Assembly (NCBI RefSeq): GCF_008710285.1
Contig: NZ_VYQF01000001.1
Location: 1,054,001 to 1,118,000, forward strand
Source of the DNA: Ginsengibacter hankyongi
Lineage (GTDB): Bacteria > Bacteroidota > Bacteroidia > Chitinophagales > Chitinophagaceae
Length of the DNA: 64,000 bases
Direction of reading: 5' to 3'
In this document: in pieces, positions 1 through 8,421 of the stretch
How positions within the stretch are numbered: position 1 is the first letter of the stretch
How the letters are laid out: the number at the start of each line of letters is the position of its first letter
Program-made: the position numbers and the translations under genes
The notes under the pieces: model-generated
Seen by the model: the letters and a program-made list of their open reading frames with translations, nothing else
The model's database searches: none
What the model was told of the DNA's origin: nothing

Positions 1-939
1 ATTGCCAATTTTAATAAGTCTGCAAAATTGGGTGCTATGGTTCCCGGCATATATAATTTTATGGTTAGCAATGCCGCTACCGGCAAACTTATAAAACGAT
101 TAGCCGGCTTTGCCGAAAAACGTTCCATGCCTACGATTCATAAAATAAGCTTAGAGAAATGGTTCCGAAAAAGGAAGAAAAATACTTTAGCAACTAATCA
201 ATCTCCCCGCAAAAAAATCTATTTATTTTGCGATGAATTTACCAACTACAACGATACAGAAATTGGCGTTAAAGCAATTTTACTACTGGAAAGATTAGGA
301 TATGAAGTTACCATACCAAAACATGAAGAAAGCGGACGGGCATGGCTTTCCAAAGGATTAATAAGAGACGCTAAAGTTATTGCCAATAAGAACATAACGT
401 TATTAAGCAAACTCATAAACGAAGAAACGCCGTTAATAGGCATAGAACCCAGTGCTATACTTACTTTCAGAGATGAATACATTGACCTGGCTGATGATGC
501 AAATTATAATGCCGCTAAAGAACTCGCCAAAAATGTTTTTTTAATTGATGAATTTATTGCGAAAGAAATTGACAATGGAAATATAAATTCTAATTTATTT
601 ACTAAAGAAAAACGCCTGGTAAAATTGCACGGGCATTGCCAGCAAAAAGCATTATCCTCTTTAACTACTTCTGTAAAGATGTTGTCCTTTCCTGAAAATT
701 ATTCTGTTGAAGTTATTCCTTCGGGATGTTGCGGAATGGCCGGTTCATTTGGTTATGAAAAAGAACATTACGATTTATCAATGAAAATTGGTGAGTTGGT
801 TTTATTACCTGCAGTACGTAGTCAATCAAATGAAACAATTATTGCTGCGCCCGGAACAAGTTGTCGCCACCAGATAAAAGATGGAACAGGAAGAAAAGCT
901 TTGCATACAATTGAAGTTTTGTACAATGCTTTAAACTGA
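1..939 (+). CDS. C-terminal part of an FAD/Fe-S (D-lactate dehydrogenase-like) oxidoreductase, 5' truncated by window
   Basis: The frame is open from base 1, so this is the last 312 residues of a longer protein; the TTG at 28 and ATG at 37 are internal. The visible part has the cysteine-rich CCG-domain signature of the GlpC/LutA/HdrB family: GHCQQKAL followed by SGCCGMAGSFGYEKEHYDLS, then PGTSCRHQI. In Bacteroidota this arrangement ends the roughly 970-residue fusion of a GlcD/Dld-type FAD-linked oxidase with an Fe-S subunit, thought to oxidise D-lactate or another 2-hydroxy acid and pass electrons to the quinone pool. Only the Fe-S end can be seen, so the FAD half and the substrate are inferred. 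It ends just before a shared hairpin terminator. Confidence 0.85.
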   Translation: MANFNKSAKLGAMVPGIYNFMVSNAATGKLIKRLAGFAEKRSMPTIHKISLEKWFRKRKKNTLATNQSPRKKIYLFCDEFTNYNDTEIGVKAILLLERLGYEVTIPKHEESGRAWLSKGLIRDAKVIANKNITLLSKLINEETPLIGIEPSAILTFRDEYIDLADDANYNAAKELAKNVFLIDEFIAKEIDNGNINSNLFTKEKRLVKLHGHCQQKALSSLTTSVKMLSFPENYSVEVIPSGCCGMAGSFGYEKEHYDLSMKIGELVLLPAVRSQSNETIIAAPGTSCRHQIKDGTGRKALHTIEVLYNALN

Positions 940-965
940 TTAATAAAAAAAATTCTCATAGTAAA

Positions 966-989
966 AAACCCGGTTTTTAAGCCGGGTTT
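966..989. terminator. Bidirectional hairpin terminator
   Basis: Perfect 8-bp inverted repeat AAACCCGG (966-973) and CCGGGTTT (982-989) around an 8-base loop. It lies between the converging ends of the oxidoreductase (939, plus) and the DUF2383 gene (1014, minus). An A-run on the left and T-rich sequence on the right let it serve both strands. Confidence 0.75.
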
Positions 990-1013
990 CACATTTAATC
1001 TTTAGTCTTTAAT

Positions 1014-1484
1014 CTAAGAATTTACTGCTTCCTGAACGTCTCTGTATTTTTTTATAAGATCATGAGACGTTTTTAAAGAAGACTGTTGATCCGTTATCAA
1101 CTGTCTTGTTTCAGCACTTATTTCCGCATCCGATGCTAATGCAGCTTTGTAGGCTTTTTGTGCCGCATCTTCACCAAATTCGCATGATGAGAGAATTGCA
1201 TGCCTGTCTTTACCTGAAAATGTGGCTTTCACATCCATCCATGCCCTGTGAATCTTACCGCTGTTAGTGGTGCCAGTTGCAGCTTCCCCGCCCAACCTGC
1301 TAACTTCGTTCGTTAGTTGTGCGGCGAATTTCCTGCTCTGGTCGGCCATTTTATTGAACGTCGCCTGCAGATCTACATCAATTATTTTTGCCTCGTCGGA
1401 TGCATTTACATACCCGGTAGTTCTGTCATTGTTTATACGGATAAGATCATTTAAAACTTCGGTTAATTTTTCATTAGTATTCAT
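1014..1484 (-). CDS. PA2169-family four-helix-bundle (DUF2383) protein
   Basis: 156 residues, nearly all helical and charged, with no signal peptide. It matches the DUF2383/PA2169 family of ferritin-like four-helix bundles: an N-terminal NEKLTEVLNDLIRINNDRT helix, a central SRLGGEAATGTTNSGKIHRA turn, and HAILSSCEFGEDAAQKAYKA. The glycine-rich link followed by HRAWMD and the SCEFGED acidic helix are typical of the family. The function is unknown; members are often stress-inducible and sit beside other small general-stress genes. It is monocistronic and faces away from the SpoIIAA-like gene across a 192-base gap. Start is the ATG at 1484. Confidence 0.85.
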   Translation of the reverse strand: MNTNEKLTEVLNDLIRINNDRTTGYVNASDEAKIIDVDLQATFNKMADQSRKFAAQLTNEVSRLGGEAATGTTNSGKIHRAWMDVKATFSGKDRHAILSSCEFGEDAAQKAYKAALASDAEISAETRQLITDQQSSLKTSHDLIKKYRDVQEAVNS

Positions 1485-1628
1485 AATAATTATTTTTTGT
1501 TTCTATTATTAAAACTAAAACTGTGCCATGCGGTTTTGTTGTATGAATGCAATGTATTCAGCTGAATGTCATTAACAGAAGGGGAAAATTTTCTACTTAT
1601 ACTTCGTGCGTGTTCATTTTCTTATGAG

Positions 1629-1636
1629 TAACTTTG
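1629..1636 (+). promoter_or_regulatory. Candidate Bacteroidota -7 promoter box
   Basis: TAACTTTG matches the Bacteroidota -7 consensus TAnnTTTG exactly and is 40 bases upstream of the ATG at 1677. The -33 element is weak (TTCG about 21 bases upstream). Confidence 0.5.
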
Positions 1637-1676
1637 GAAAGAGGGACAGAAAATTTTTAAATTTTAAAATAATTTT

Positions 1677-2051
1677 ATGATTGAAGTCATCCCCGGAATG
1701 CCTCCATACGTCACTGCCTTTCGTGCAACAGGATTTGTTACAAAAGATGATTATTATAAAGTGATAAATCCTTTTGTAGAAAATGTTGCTACAACTTTCG
1801 GAAAAATCAATTACATGCTCGTTTTAAATACATCATTAAAAAATTATACTGTGGGCGCATGGATACAAGATGGATTGCTCGGCTTAAGATATTTTTCCAA
1901 ATGGAGAAAGCTTGCGATAGTTACTGAAAAAGATTCCATAAAAAAATTCACTGATACTTTTGGAATATTTATTCCCTGCCCCACGAAAGGTTTTAAAATG
2001 GATGAACTCAGCAAAGCCAATGAATGGATTTCAGATTTAGAAAAGCATTGA
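1677..2051 (+). CDS. SpoIIAA-like (STAS-fold) protein
   Basis: 124-residue soluble protein resembling the SpoIIAA-like family (PF11964): MIEVIPGMPPYVTAFRATG opens the first strand and helix, a central LGLRYFSKWRKLAIVTEKD strand-helix-strand follows, and DELSKANEWISDLEK is the C-terminal helix. These are single-domain relatives of anti-sigma-factor antagonists with a lipid-binding-like STAS/CRAL-TRIO fold, and most have no known function. No phosphorylatable serine of the classical SpoIIAA type is obvious, so partner switching should not be assumed. It is a single gene with its own upstream -7 box. Confidence 0.75.
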   Translation: MIEVIPGMPPYVTAFRATGFVTKDDYYKVINPFVENVATTFGKINYMLVLNTSLKNYTVGAWIQDGLLGLRYFSKWRKLAIVTEKDSIKKFTDTFGIFIPCPTKGFKMDELSKANEWISDLEKH

Positions 2052-2055
2052 AAAA

Positions 2056-2253
2056 TTAATAAGCATGTAATGATGCTTTTATTACAGAATCTTTTTGAGA
2101 AGCATTCAATAAGTAGTTATAATTGTATAAAGTAGTTTCCCAATCGCTATATACAGGATTGGGTAAAACGATAAACCGGTTACCAAATTCAGCAGTAACA
2201 TCATATACATTCGTACCGGGTTTTTTAATTTTACATTTGTTTTGCTTACAATG
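2056..2253 (-). pseudogene. Orphan C-terminal reading-frame remnant
   Basis: On the minus strand a 65-codon frame without an ATG runs from just after an in-frame TAA (2254-2256) to a TAA at 2056-2058. Its last 50 or so codons look coding: a varied amino-acid mix with segments such as VYDVTAEFGNRFIVLPNP and SDWETTLYNYNYLL. The codons resemble those of neighbouring genes. I do not recognise the family. The simplest reading is the 3' end of a decayed gene left between the SpoIIAA-like gene and cbpA. A chance open frame cannot be excluded. Confidence 0.4.
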
Positions 2254-2310
2254 TTATTTTAATAACGCTTAATTTTATTGAGGATTAAATTTAAAAGCTA
2301 AACTAATATA

Positions 2311-3222
2311 ATGGATTTTGTTGATTATTATAAAACACTTGGAGTAGCTAAAAATGCGTCAGCAGATGATATAAAGAAAGCCTATCGCAAACTAGCCCGA
2401 AAGCTTCATCCCGACCTGAACCCCAACGACAAAGAAGCTCATAAGAAATTTCAGCAGATAAATGAAGCTAATGAAGTATTGAGTGATCCTGAAAAAAGAA
2501 AGAAATATGACCAGTATGGGCAGGATTGGAAACATGCTGACCAGTTTGAAAAAGCAAAGCAACAACAGGGCTCGCGAGGTTTCGGCGGAGGAGGCTTTGG
2601 CGGGGAGAACTTTGGGGGTGGCTATACTTATTCATCTGATGATGATTCCGCATTTTCCGATTTTTTTGAATCGTTATTTGGTGGTTCCGGAGGAAGGAAA
2701 AGAAGCCAGGCAAAATATCGGGGGCAGGATTATAGTGCCGAACTGCATTTGTCCTTAACCGATGCATCTAAAACTCATCAGCAAACTCTTACCATCAATG
2801 GCAAGAATGTTAGAATAACTATACCTGCCGGCGTTGAGAACGGCCAGGTTATACGATTGAAAGGTTACGGTAGTCCAGGCGCTAACGGCGGACCTAACGG
2901 AGATTTACTCATAACATTTGTTATTAGCAATAATACTTCGTTTAAGCGTGATGGTAATGATTTATATAAAACAGAAGATATTGATTTATATACAGCTTTA
3001 CTTGGCGGAGAAAAAACCGTTGATACAATGGATGGAAAAATTAAGCTAAAAGTAAATGCCGGTACGCAGAATGGAACAAAAGTAAGGTTGAAAGGAAAGG
3101 GATTCCCTGTTTATAAAAAAGAAGGAGAGCATGGAGATTTATACCTGACGTGGAATATAAAAATCCCGACTAACTTAACCGAAAAACAAAAGCAATTATT
3201 TACTGAACTATCGAAATTATAA
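2311..3222 (+). CDS. cbpA: CbpA-type DnaJ family co-chaperone
   Basis: 303 residues. The N-terminal J domain (about residues 1-70) carries the HPD motif (LHPDLNPND) that stimulates DnaK ATPase. A Gly/Phe-rich linker follows (about 90-120, [15 protein letters not shown]), then two beta-sandwich substrate-binding domains ending with a dimerisation helix ([14 protein letters not shown]). It lacks the Cys4 zinc-finger repeats of true DnaJ, as expected for the CbpA/DnaJ-class-B type. The next gene, 17 bases downstream, encodes a CbpM-like modulator, a classical pairing that supports the name. It acts in the cytoplasm in protein folding, probably under stress. Confidence 0.93.
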   Translation: MDFVDYYKTLGVAKNASADDIKKAYRKLARKLHPDLNPNDKEAHKKFQQINEANEVLSDPEKRKKYDQYGQDWKHADQFEKAKQQQGSRGFGGGGFGGENFGGGYTYSSDDDSAFSDFFESLFGGSGGRKRSQAKYRGQDYSAELHLSLTDASKTHQQTLTINGKNVRITIPAGVENGQVIRLKGYGSPGANGGPNGDLLITFVISNNTSFKRDGNDLYKTEDIDLYTALLGGEKTVDTMDGKIKLKVNAGTQNGTKVRLKGKGFPVYKKEGEHGDLYLTWNIKIPTNLTEKQKQLFTELSKL

Positions 3223-3239
3223 AACTTAAAAATTTTGAA

Positions 3240-3518
3240 ATGGAGCAGGAAGAATTAATACCCGCCAATGATTTTTGCATACATCATAATATTGAGTATT
3301 CATTTATCAGCTCGTTGGAAAACTCAGGATTGATAAGTGTTACATCAGTTCAAAGCTCAACCTATATTCACCCGGATGAAATACATAAGCTCGAAAAATT
3401 TGTGCGGCTTCATTATGACCTTGATATAAATATCGAAGGAATTGAAACAATCAATTATTTGCTCGAAAGAATAGAAGAGATGCAAAGAGAGATTGTGAGT
3501 TTGAGAAATAAAATGTAG
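3240..3518 (+). CDS. cbpM: CbpM-like chaperone modulator
   Basis: 92-residue protein with a MerR-like helix-turn-helix opening (LIPANDFCIHHNIEYSFIS), the IHPDEIHKLEKFVRLHYDLDI segment, and a C-terminal coiled helix (NYLLERIEEMQREIVSLRNK). This layout is that of CbpM, which binds the J domain of CbpA and blocks both its co-chaperone and DNA-binding activity. It follows cbpA by 17 bases on the same strand, so the two are almost certainly co-transcribed. It converges with the permease gene four bases downstream, with no obvious terminator between them. Confidence 0.85.
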   Translation: MEQEELIPANDFCIHHNIEYSFISSLENSGLISVTSVQSSTYIHPDEIHKLEKFVRLHYDLDINIEGIETINYLLERIEEMQREIVSLRNKM

Positions 3519-3522
3519 GTAA

Positions 3523-4869
3523 TTAATTATTTTTAAAAGGCCACTCTGCCTTAATCTTTGCTTTTATAAAATAAACAATCGTTCCTAAACCGATTATGAA
3601 TAATCCCCAATTCATTAGTTTACTCCCTGTGGAAATTAAAATAAAAATCCACATAGCAATTGCAAGAATTACAGGCACAGGAAATAAAGGCATCTTATAG
3701 GGAAATTCAATTTCGTTTTTTTTACTTCTCAATAATAACAAACCAATCGCCTGTCCTATGAATTGAATCATAATGCGCATGGCTAATATAGCGCTGATAA
3801 CTTTACTTAAATCGGATACAAAAACCTGGCTGAACACAAATGCTAGGCCTCCCATAAACAATAAAGAGACATAGGGAAAATTTTTTGTTGAATGAAGCTT
3901 ACTAAAAATCTCGAAGAATTCTCCATCAGCGGCTGCAGCATACGGAATACGGCTGTAGCCCAGCGTTGCAGAAAAAACTGATGCAAATGCAACCCACAAA
4001 ATTAAACAGGTTGCAACTTTAGCAGCGCCATTGCCCGCGAGTATTTGTATAAACTCACTCACAACAAATTTGCTGTCTTTTGCATGCTGCCAGGGAATAA
4101 CACTTACTACACTTATATTCATCATTAAATACAAAAAAGCAATACCCGCTATGGATATAAACATACTGCGTGGAATATTTTTAGAAGGGTTTTTTATTTC
4201 GCTACCCAAATGACAAACGTTATAATAACCGAGGTAACTATAAACAGATTTTACACTTGCAAAACCTATTGCAGTAACAAAAGCGTAATCCAAATGTATG
4301 CCTGTATTAATATTTTTTATAGGCGTTAAAAAATTTCCATGTGCAATGCCGCCGCCAATAATCCAGAACATGGTGATGATAACACCACTCCAAAGAAACA
4401 TGCTTATTTTGCCAATCGATTCAATCTTTCTATATAATAAAATGATTATTAAAACTACCACGCTACCACTTACAATTTTTTCTGTGATGGAAGTAAGTGG
4501 TACGAGATAAGAAAAATATTTCGCAAACCCGATCGCAGCAGAAGCAATAACTAACGGTGCCTGAATCATTGTTTGCCACACGAATAAAAAACTCATCATT
4601 TTGCCCGCGCCATTTTTTCCGTATGCTTCTTTTAAAAAATTATAGGAACCTCCCGCTTTAGGAAATGCCGCACCCAGCTCACTCCATATCATAGCATCAA
4701 CAATTGAAAGAAGGGCCCCGGCAACCCATGCATATAAAAAATACGGGCCATTCATCATACCAATAACCATTGGCATTGTAATGAATGGACCGATACCAAC
4801 CATATCAGTCATATTTATGGCAGTAGCCTGGCCAAGGCCAAGCCTTCTTTCTAAAACATGTTGCGGCAT
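3523..4869 (-). CDS. APC-superfamily amino-acid permease
   Basis: 448 residues with about 12 hydrophobic segments. The N-terminal LGLGQATAINMTDMVGIGPF matches the first unwound helix of APC transporters, where the substrate amine and carboxylate are bound. SELGAAFPKAGGSYNFLKEAYG is the conserved loop after the second helix. It is a cytoplasmic-membrane secondary transporter, probably for amino acids or polyamines; the substrate cannot be read from the sequence. It has the canonical length and starts at the ATG at 4869. It stands alone, with the neighbouring lipoprotein gene separated by a terminator. Confidence 0.88.
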   Translation of the reverse strand: MPQHVLERRLGLGQATAINMTDMVGIGPFITMPMVIGMMNGPYFLYAWVAGALLSIVDAMIWSELGAAFPKAGGSYNFLKEAYGKNGAGKMMSFLFVWQTMIQAPLVIASAAIGFAKYFSYLVPLTSITEKIVSGSVVVLIIILLYRKIESIGKISMFLWSGVIITMFWIIGGGIAHGNFLTPIKNINTGIHLDYAFVTAIGFASVKSVYSYLGYYNVCHLGSEIKNPSKNIPRSMFISIAGIAFLYLMMNISVVSVIPWQHAKDSKFVVSEFIQILAGNGAAKVATCLILWVAFASVFSATLGYSRIPYAAAADGEFFEIFSKLHSTKNFPYVSLLFMGGLAFVFSQVFVSDLSKVISAILAMRIMIQFIGQAIGLLLLRSKKNEIEFPYKMPLFPVPVILAIAMWIFILISTGSKLMNWGLFIIGLGTIVYFIKAKIKAEWPFKNN

Positions 4870-4923
4870 TTAAAAACTAAATTGAATAAAAAGAATTTGA
4901 TTCCGGGAAATGCATTAAGGTGT

Positions 4924-4971
4924 AAAAATACAAAAGCATGATAAATGAATCGAATTCATCCATCATGCTTT
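4924..4971 (-). terminator. Hairpin terminator of the downstream lipoprotein gene
   Basis: AAAGCATGAT (4933-4942) pairs with ATCATGCTTT (4962-4971), with a further ATGAAT/ATTCAT pairing inside. Read on the minus strand it is followed by a T-rich tail (4924-4932). It lies just past the stop of the minus-strand gene ending at 4993. Confidence 0.7.
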
Positions 4972-4992
4972 ATAAAAAGAAAAGAACTTGTA

Positions 4993-5787
4993 TCATTCTT
5001 TGTAATACGTGATGGTTCGCTTAACAACTTTCACGGGCTTACCATCTTTATCCATTTCAGTTCGTTGTGTCCAGTTACCTTTTTCATCTAACTTATCATA
5101 ACGGTATTTTGTAATAGTGGTGATAGTTGAATCTTTTTTTGTTGCAGAATCCATTTTAATTTCTTTATAAATTGATTCAATCACGTTATTCTTTTCATCG
5201 TACGTTTGAGCAAAAGAAGATATTTCTTTGCCCACACTATCTTTTGCACTTTGATCTTTAAGAAATTGATTGTTGTAATTAAATGACATGCTTGATTTTA
5301 ACGTGCTGTCTGGTTTATATTGCTTAAATGCAGTGACGCGATCGTAATCATTTGCGGTAATATCTGTGTAATAAAAATCCATCTTATTTGCCGAATCAAA
5401 ACTGGTGGCACCGGAGTATTTGCCATCCTTATTCTTTACGATAAGTGACGACATTTGCTTACCGTTTTTAGTAAATTTTTGACCAGTAAATAAACCGTTT
5501 TCATCATGGGTAAAGGTACCCTCGTCCTTACTGGTACCAGCTTTGTTAACAGATGTGTAGCCCGATGCATAACCTTTGTCATCATATTTTGTTGAAGTAA
5601 CGCAGCAGGAATCAAGCTCGCCGATTTTCCCGGTGCTGTCTGTTTTAAAGGTGGAGTCAGTTGTTTGTTCTACTTTGCCGGATAAATTGTCTGCCAGCCA
5701 GTCGGCGTTTTTAGGGATTCCCTTTTTTGATTCATTACAGGAAATTACCAACACCAACGCCATCAAAAGAAATGAAAATTTTTTCAT
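4993..5787 (-). CDS. Predicted lipoprotein of unknown function
   Basis: 264 residues. The N-terminus MKKFSFLLMALVLVISCNES is a lipoprotein signal with the lipobox VISC, so the mature protein should be anchored by Cys17. The rest is hydrophilic with many Lys, Asp, Thr and Tyr residues. It has repeated short segments of the kind YDDKGYASGYTS, HDENGLFTGQ, KDGKYSGATSFDS and YDEKNNVIESIYKE, similar to the MORN/YD-like beta-hairpin repeats of Bacteroidota lipoproteins. I cannot assign a function. It has its own terminator. Confidence 0.75.
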   Translation of the reverse strand: MKKFSFLLMALVLVISCNESKKGIPKNADWLADNLSGKVEQTTDSTFKTDSTGKIGELDSCCVTSTKYDDKGYASGYTSVNKAGTSKDEGTFTHDENGLFTGQKFTKNGKQMSSLIVKNKDGKYSGATSFDSANKMDFYYTDITANDYDRVTAFKQYKPDSTLKSSMSFNYNNQFLKDQSAKDSVGKEISSFAQTYDEKNNVIESIYKEIKMDSATKKDSTITTITKYRYDKLDEKGNWTQRTEMDKDGKPVKVVKRTITYYKE

Positions 5788-5907
5788 GTTACAGGTTGTT
5801 TAAAAATTAATAAAGGAGAGGAAGCAGCAGGCGAAAGAGATAGTAATAGCTTTACCTAATATAAGTTTTATTGTTGAAAAAGAAGAATGAATAACCATAA
5901 TATTTAT

Positions 5908-6420
5908 TTACCTCAACTTTTCTTCTTTCGCCATTCGCATCATTTCAGGGTAGCCAAGTTTGCGTGATAGTGCTGTAACGGCCCTGGCTATTCGGCCGGC
6001 TTTGGTTTGCTCCGTTTTCGCACTTTCGATCCATTTACTAAAATAATTACGATGGCTTCCGGGTAAAGAATTAAAAAATTCCAATGCTTCAGGCTCATCA
6101 GCAAGACACACCAAAAATGTTTTTTTTATCTCAACTTCTCTTGGATCTTCAGTAAAGCTTACTTTAACAATAGCTCCCTTTCTTTTGCCCAAAGCTCTAC
6201 GAATAGTAGCATTTATAGGAATAATAAAACTACCGCCACCCATTGGTAACAGGCTTGTGCGTTCAATTGCGTAATTATCCAATGATCCCTTTACCCTGAA
6301 AGACTTTTTATAACCGGGCTTAATTTTTGAAGCGATCTCTTCTGGAATTTCAATATAAGACCAGCCGGTTTTTTCACCCTGCGCAGCAAATTTTTTTATA
6401 ACAGCATTAAAGTGGATCAT
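5908..6420 (-). CDS. YdeI/OmpD-associated family protein with DUF1905 domain
   Basis: 170 residues in two parts. Residues 1-85 form a DUF1905 beta-barrel-like domain (GWSYIEIPEEIASKIKPG, then MGGGSFIIPINATIRRALGK). Residues about 100-170 are the helical YdeI/OmdA-like domain (ALEFFNSLPGSHRNYFSKWI, AKTEQTKAGRIARAVTAL). The FNSLPGSHRNYFSKWI pattern is diagnostic of that family, linked in some bacteria to bacteriocin or peptide resistance, but with no proven biochemistry here. It reads away from pdxJ; the 128-base divergent region holds a palindrome and the pdxJ promoter. Confidence 0.85.
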   Translation of the reverse strand: MIHFNAVIKKFAAQGEKTGWSYIEIPEEIASKIKPGYKKSFRVKGSLDNYAIERTSLLPMGGGSFIIPINATIRRALGKRKGAIVKVSFTEDPREVEIKKTFLVCLADEPEALEFFNSLPGSHRNYFSKWIESAKTEQTKAGRIARAVTALSRKLGYPEMMRMAKEEKLR

Positions 6421-6444
6421 TGCATTAAATTATTATATTAAAGC

Positions 6445-6477
6445 AGACCTCACAGATTTTAAAAACCTGTGAGGTCT
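6445..6477. repeat. REP-like intergenic palindrome
   Basis: An 11-bp perfect inverted repeat, AGACCTCACAG (6445-6455) and CTGTGAGGTCT (6467-6477), has a nearly palindromic TTTTAAAA centre. The whole 33 bases are almost self-complementary. It sits between two divergent genes, so it does not terminate either of them. Confidence 0.7.
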
Positions 6478-6481
6478 TTCA

Positions 6482-6510
6482 TTGCACTTCAAAATTCATA
6501 CATAACTTTG
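6482..6510 (+). promoter_or_regulatory. pdxJ promoter, Bacteroidota type
   Basis: TTG at 6482-6484, an 18-base spacer and TAACTTTG at 6503-6510 fit the Bacteroidota sigma-A consensus (TTG/TTTG, about 17-23 bases, TAnnTTTG). Transcription would begin about 30 bases before the pdxJ ATG at 6549. Confidence 0.65.
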
Positions 6511-6548
6511 TATTCTTTGTAAAAAAAAGGTGACAATTTTCAAATGAT

Positions 6549-7268
6549 ATGGCTAAGCTCTCCGTCAATATAAATAAAATTGCTACTCTTCGCAATTCCC
6601 GCGGGGGCAACAATCCCAATGTAATTAAAGCTGCTATTGATATCCAGAATTTTGGAGCAGAAGGAATAACGGTGCATCCACGTCCTGATGAAAGGCACAT
6701 CCGTTATGCTGATGTATTTGAACTAAAAAAAATTATAACAACGGAATTTAATATTGAAGGCAATCCTAAAGAACAAAAATTCGTTGACTTGGTTCTTGCG
6801 AATAAACCAGAACAGGTAACACTCGTTCCTGACGCAGAAGGACAACTTACTTCTGACCACGGCTGGGACACTATAAAGAACAAAGACTATTTGATCAATA
6901 TAATTTCTGTGTTTCACAAAGCGGGAATCAGGGTTTCTATTTTTGTTGATCCTGATATAAATATGCTAATTGGAGCAAAGGAAACAGGCACAGACAGGAT
7001 TGAACTATATACCGAAGGTTATGCAAAGGAATATGCTATGGGTAATAAGCAACAGGCGATTAGCCCATATGTAGAAGCTGCTAAAAAAGCAAATGAGCTC
7101 GGCTTAGGAATTAATGCCGGTCATGATTTAGATTTAAACAATTTAAAATATTTTGCTGAAAATATTCCGGGGCTACTCGAAGTTTCTATTGGCCATGCAC
7201 TTATTTGCGATGCATTATATTTTGGTTTGGAAAATGCGGTGCAGTTGTATAAAAGACAGCTAATGTGA
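6549..7268 (+). CDS. pdxJ: Pyridoxine 5'-phosphate synthase
   Basis: 239 residues, the standard length of PdxJ, which condenses 1-deoxy-D-xylulose 5-phosphate with 3-amino-2-oxopropyl phosphate in the DXP-dependent vitamin B6 pathway. It is a cytoplasmic TIM barrel. Diagnostic segments are [17 protein letters not shown] (substrate-binding N and R), [16 protein letters not shown] (catalytic Glu/His region), [18 protein letters not shown] and [13 protein letters not shown] (phosphate-binding Gly/His). The start at 6549 is supported by the conserved N-terminus and a promoter at the right distance. No other B6 gene is adjacent. Confidence 0.96.
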   Translation: MAKLSVNINKIATLRNSRGGNNPNVIKAAIDIQNFGAEGITVHPRPDERHIRYADVFELKKIITTEFNIEGNPKEQKFVDLVLANKPEQVTLVPDAEGQLTSDHGWDTIKNKDYLINIISVFHKAGIRVSIFVDPDINMLIGAKETGTDRIELYTEGYAKEYAMGNKQQAISPYVEAAKKANELGLGINAGHDLDLNNLKYFAENIPGLLEVSIGHALICDALYFGLENAVQLYKRQLM

Positions 7269-7314
7269 GCATGGCGTACGATGTAAAGACAGTTTGCAAT
7301 TCTTTCGTTGATGG

Positions 7315-8373
7315 TTATTTGAAAATCTGATCGAGTTTATTTTCCAGCAAAGGTCCTCTTAAGTTCTTTGCAATTATTTTTCCTTGCGGATCAATCAAAA
7401 GATTTTGAGGTATGCTGCGTATTTGAAAAAGGCCGGCTACTTCATTGTTCCATCCTTTCAAATCACTTACATGATTCCAGGTAAGGCCATCCATCTGAAT
7501 TGCGTTTAGCCATGCTGGTTTGGCCTGGTCGAGCGATACGCTGAGGATAGTAAAATTCTTATCATGAAATTTATTGTAGGCTGCCACCACATTTGGATTC
7601 TCCATGCGGCAAGGCCTGCACCAGCTTGCCCAAAAATCGAGCAAAACATACTTACCTCTAAAAGAAGAAAAATTTACTGCTTTGCCTGAAGTATCGTTCT
7701 GCGAAAAATCTTTTACAACGGAGCCTATTGCATTTATTTTTGATTCCTGTATTTGCTGATTAACATATTGACCCAGTTGGCTTGCCTGGACAGGGCCGGC
7801 CATTAACTTATAAAGTTCCTCCGCTTTTAAACCATTTTGTGTAGCCTGGATTAAGCGAATAATTGCAAGGGGCGCAACATAAGAGGCAGGATGTTTTTTC
7901 ACAAAATCACTGCTTATTTTTTCAACCGCGTTAGTTGCATTGGAATCGTATACTGCATCATCGCCAAATATTTTTAAATAAGGCTGAATAGCATTTACAT
8001 ATTCTTTGTATTGTTCATGAGACGGAGAGCCCGTAATAGAAAGCTTATCGATTGTGTTTTTATCGCCTGATATTTTTATATTACTATTATCTAAAAATAA
8101 GGGCACCGCAGGTGGCTGATTACCAAAAACTAAAACTTTAAAAGATGGTTGAGGCATTTGTCCCTTGATAACAAATTTTGCATTCTCAATTGTTGTCTGT
8201 TGCTCTGGTTGCCCGGTTTCGTCATTTAAAAAAGATACAGCTGTACCATTAGGAAAACCTGTAACATCGCCTGTAATTACGAAACCATTTTGTATATGTG
8301 GCTCAGTTTTCTTTTTTATTTGTGAAAAACTAAAAATAGGAATAACAAGAAGAAGTATAAATATTTTTTTCAT
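7315..8373 (-). CDS. TlpA-family thiol-disulfide reductase with DUF4369 domain
   Basis: 352 residues. There is a signal peptide (residues 1-18, LLLVIPIFSFSQ), a DUF4369-like beta domain (about 30-120), a helical linker, and a C-terminal thioredoxin domain (about 215-352) with the redox motif WCRPC inside DFWASWCRPC and the cis-Pro region IRSIPQNLLIDPQGKII. Such proteins act in the Bacteroidota periplasm as membrane- or envelope-associated thiol reductants, for example in cytochrome c maturation or oxidative-stress repair. The exact client is unknown. It follows the trp operon on the same strand, 48 bases after trpA, so some read-through is possible. Confidence 0.9.
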   Translation of the reverse strand: MKKIFILLLVIPIFSFSQIKKKTEPHIQNGFVITGDVTGFPNGTAVSFLNDETGQPEQQTTIENAKFVIKGQMPQPSFKVLVFGNQPPAVPLFLDNSNIKISGDKNTIDKLSITGSPSHEQYKEYVNAIQPYLKIFGDDAVYDSNATNAVEKISSDFVKKHPASYVAPLAIIRLIQATQNGLKAEELYKLMAGPVQASQLGQYVNQQIQESKINAIGSVVKDFSQNDTSGKAVNFSSFRGKYVLLDFWASWCRPCRMENPNVVAAYNKFHDKNFTILSVSLDQAKPAWLNAIQMDGLTWNHVSDLKGWNNEVAGLFQIRSIPQNLLIDPQGKIIAKNLRGPLLENKLDQIFK

Positions 8374-8421
8374 GATTTTTTATTGGATAACAAATTTAAT
8401 TTTTTTTAAGTGAATACGAGT

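Noticed and set aside
2468-2767. Open frame opposite to and within cbpA
   Set aside because: It lies entirely inside a clear J-protein gene, has no recognisable domain, and its open state follows from the Gly-rich codons of the real gene.
6445-6477. Palindrome as a terminator
   Set aside because: No gene ends there; both flanking genes read away from it.
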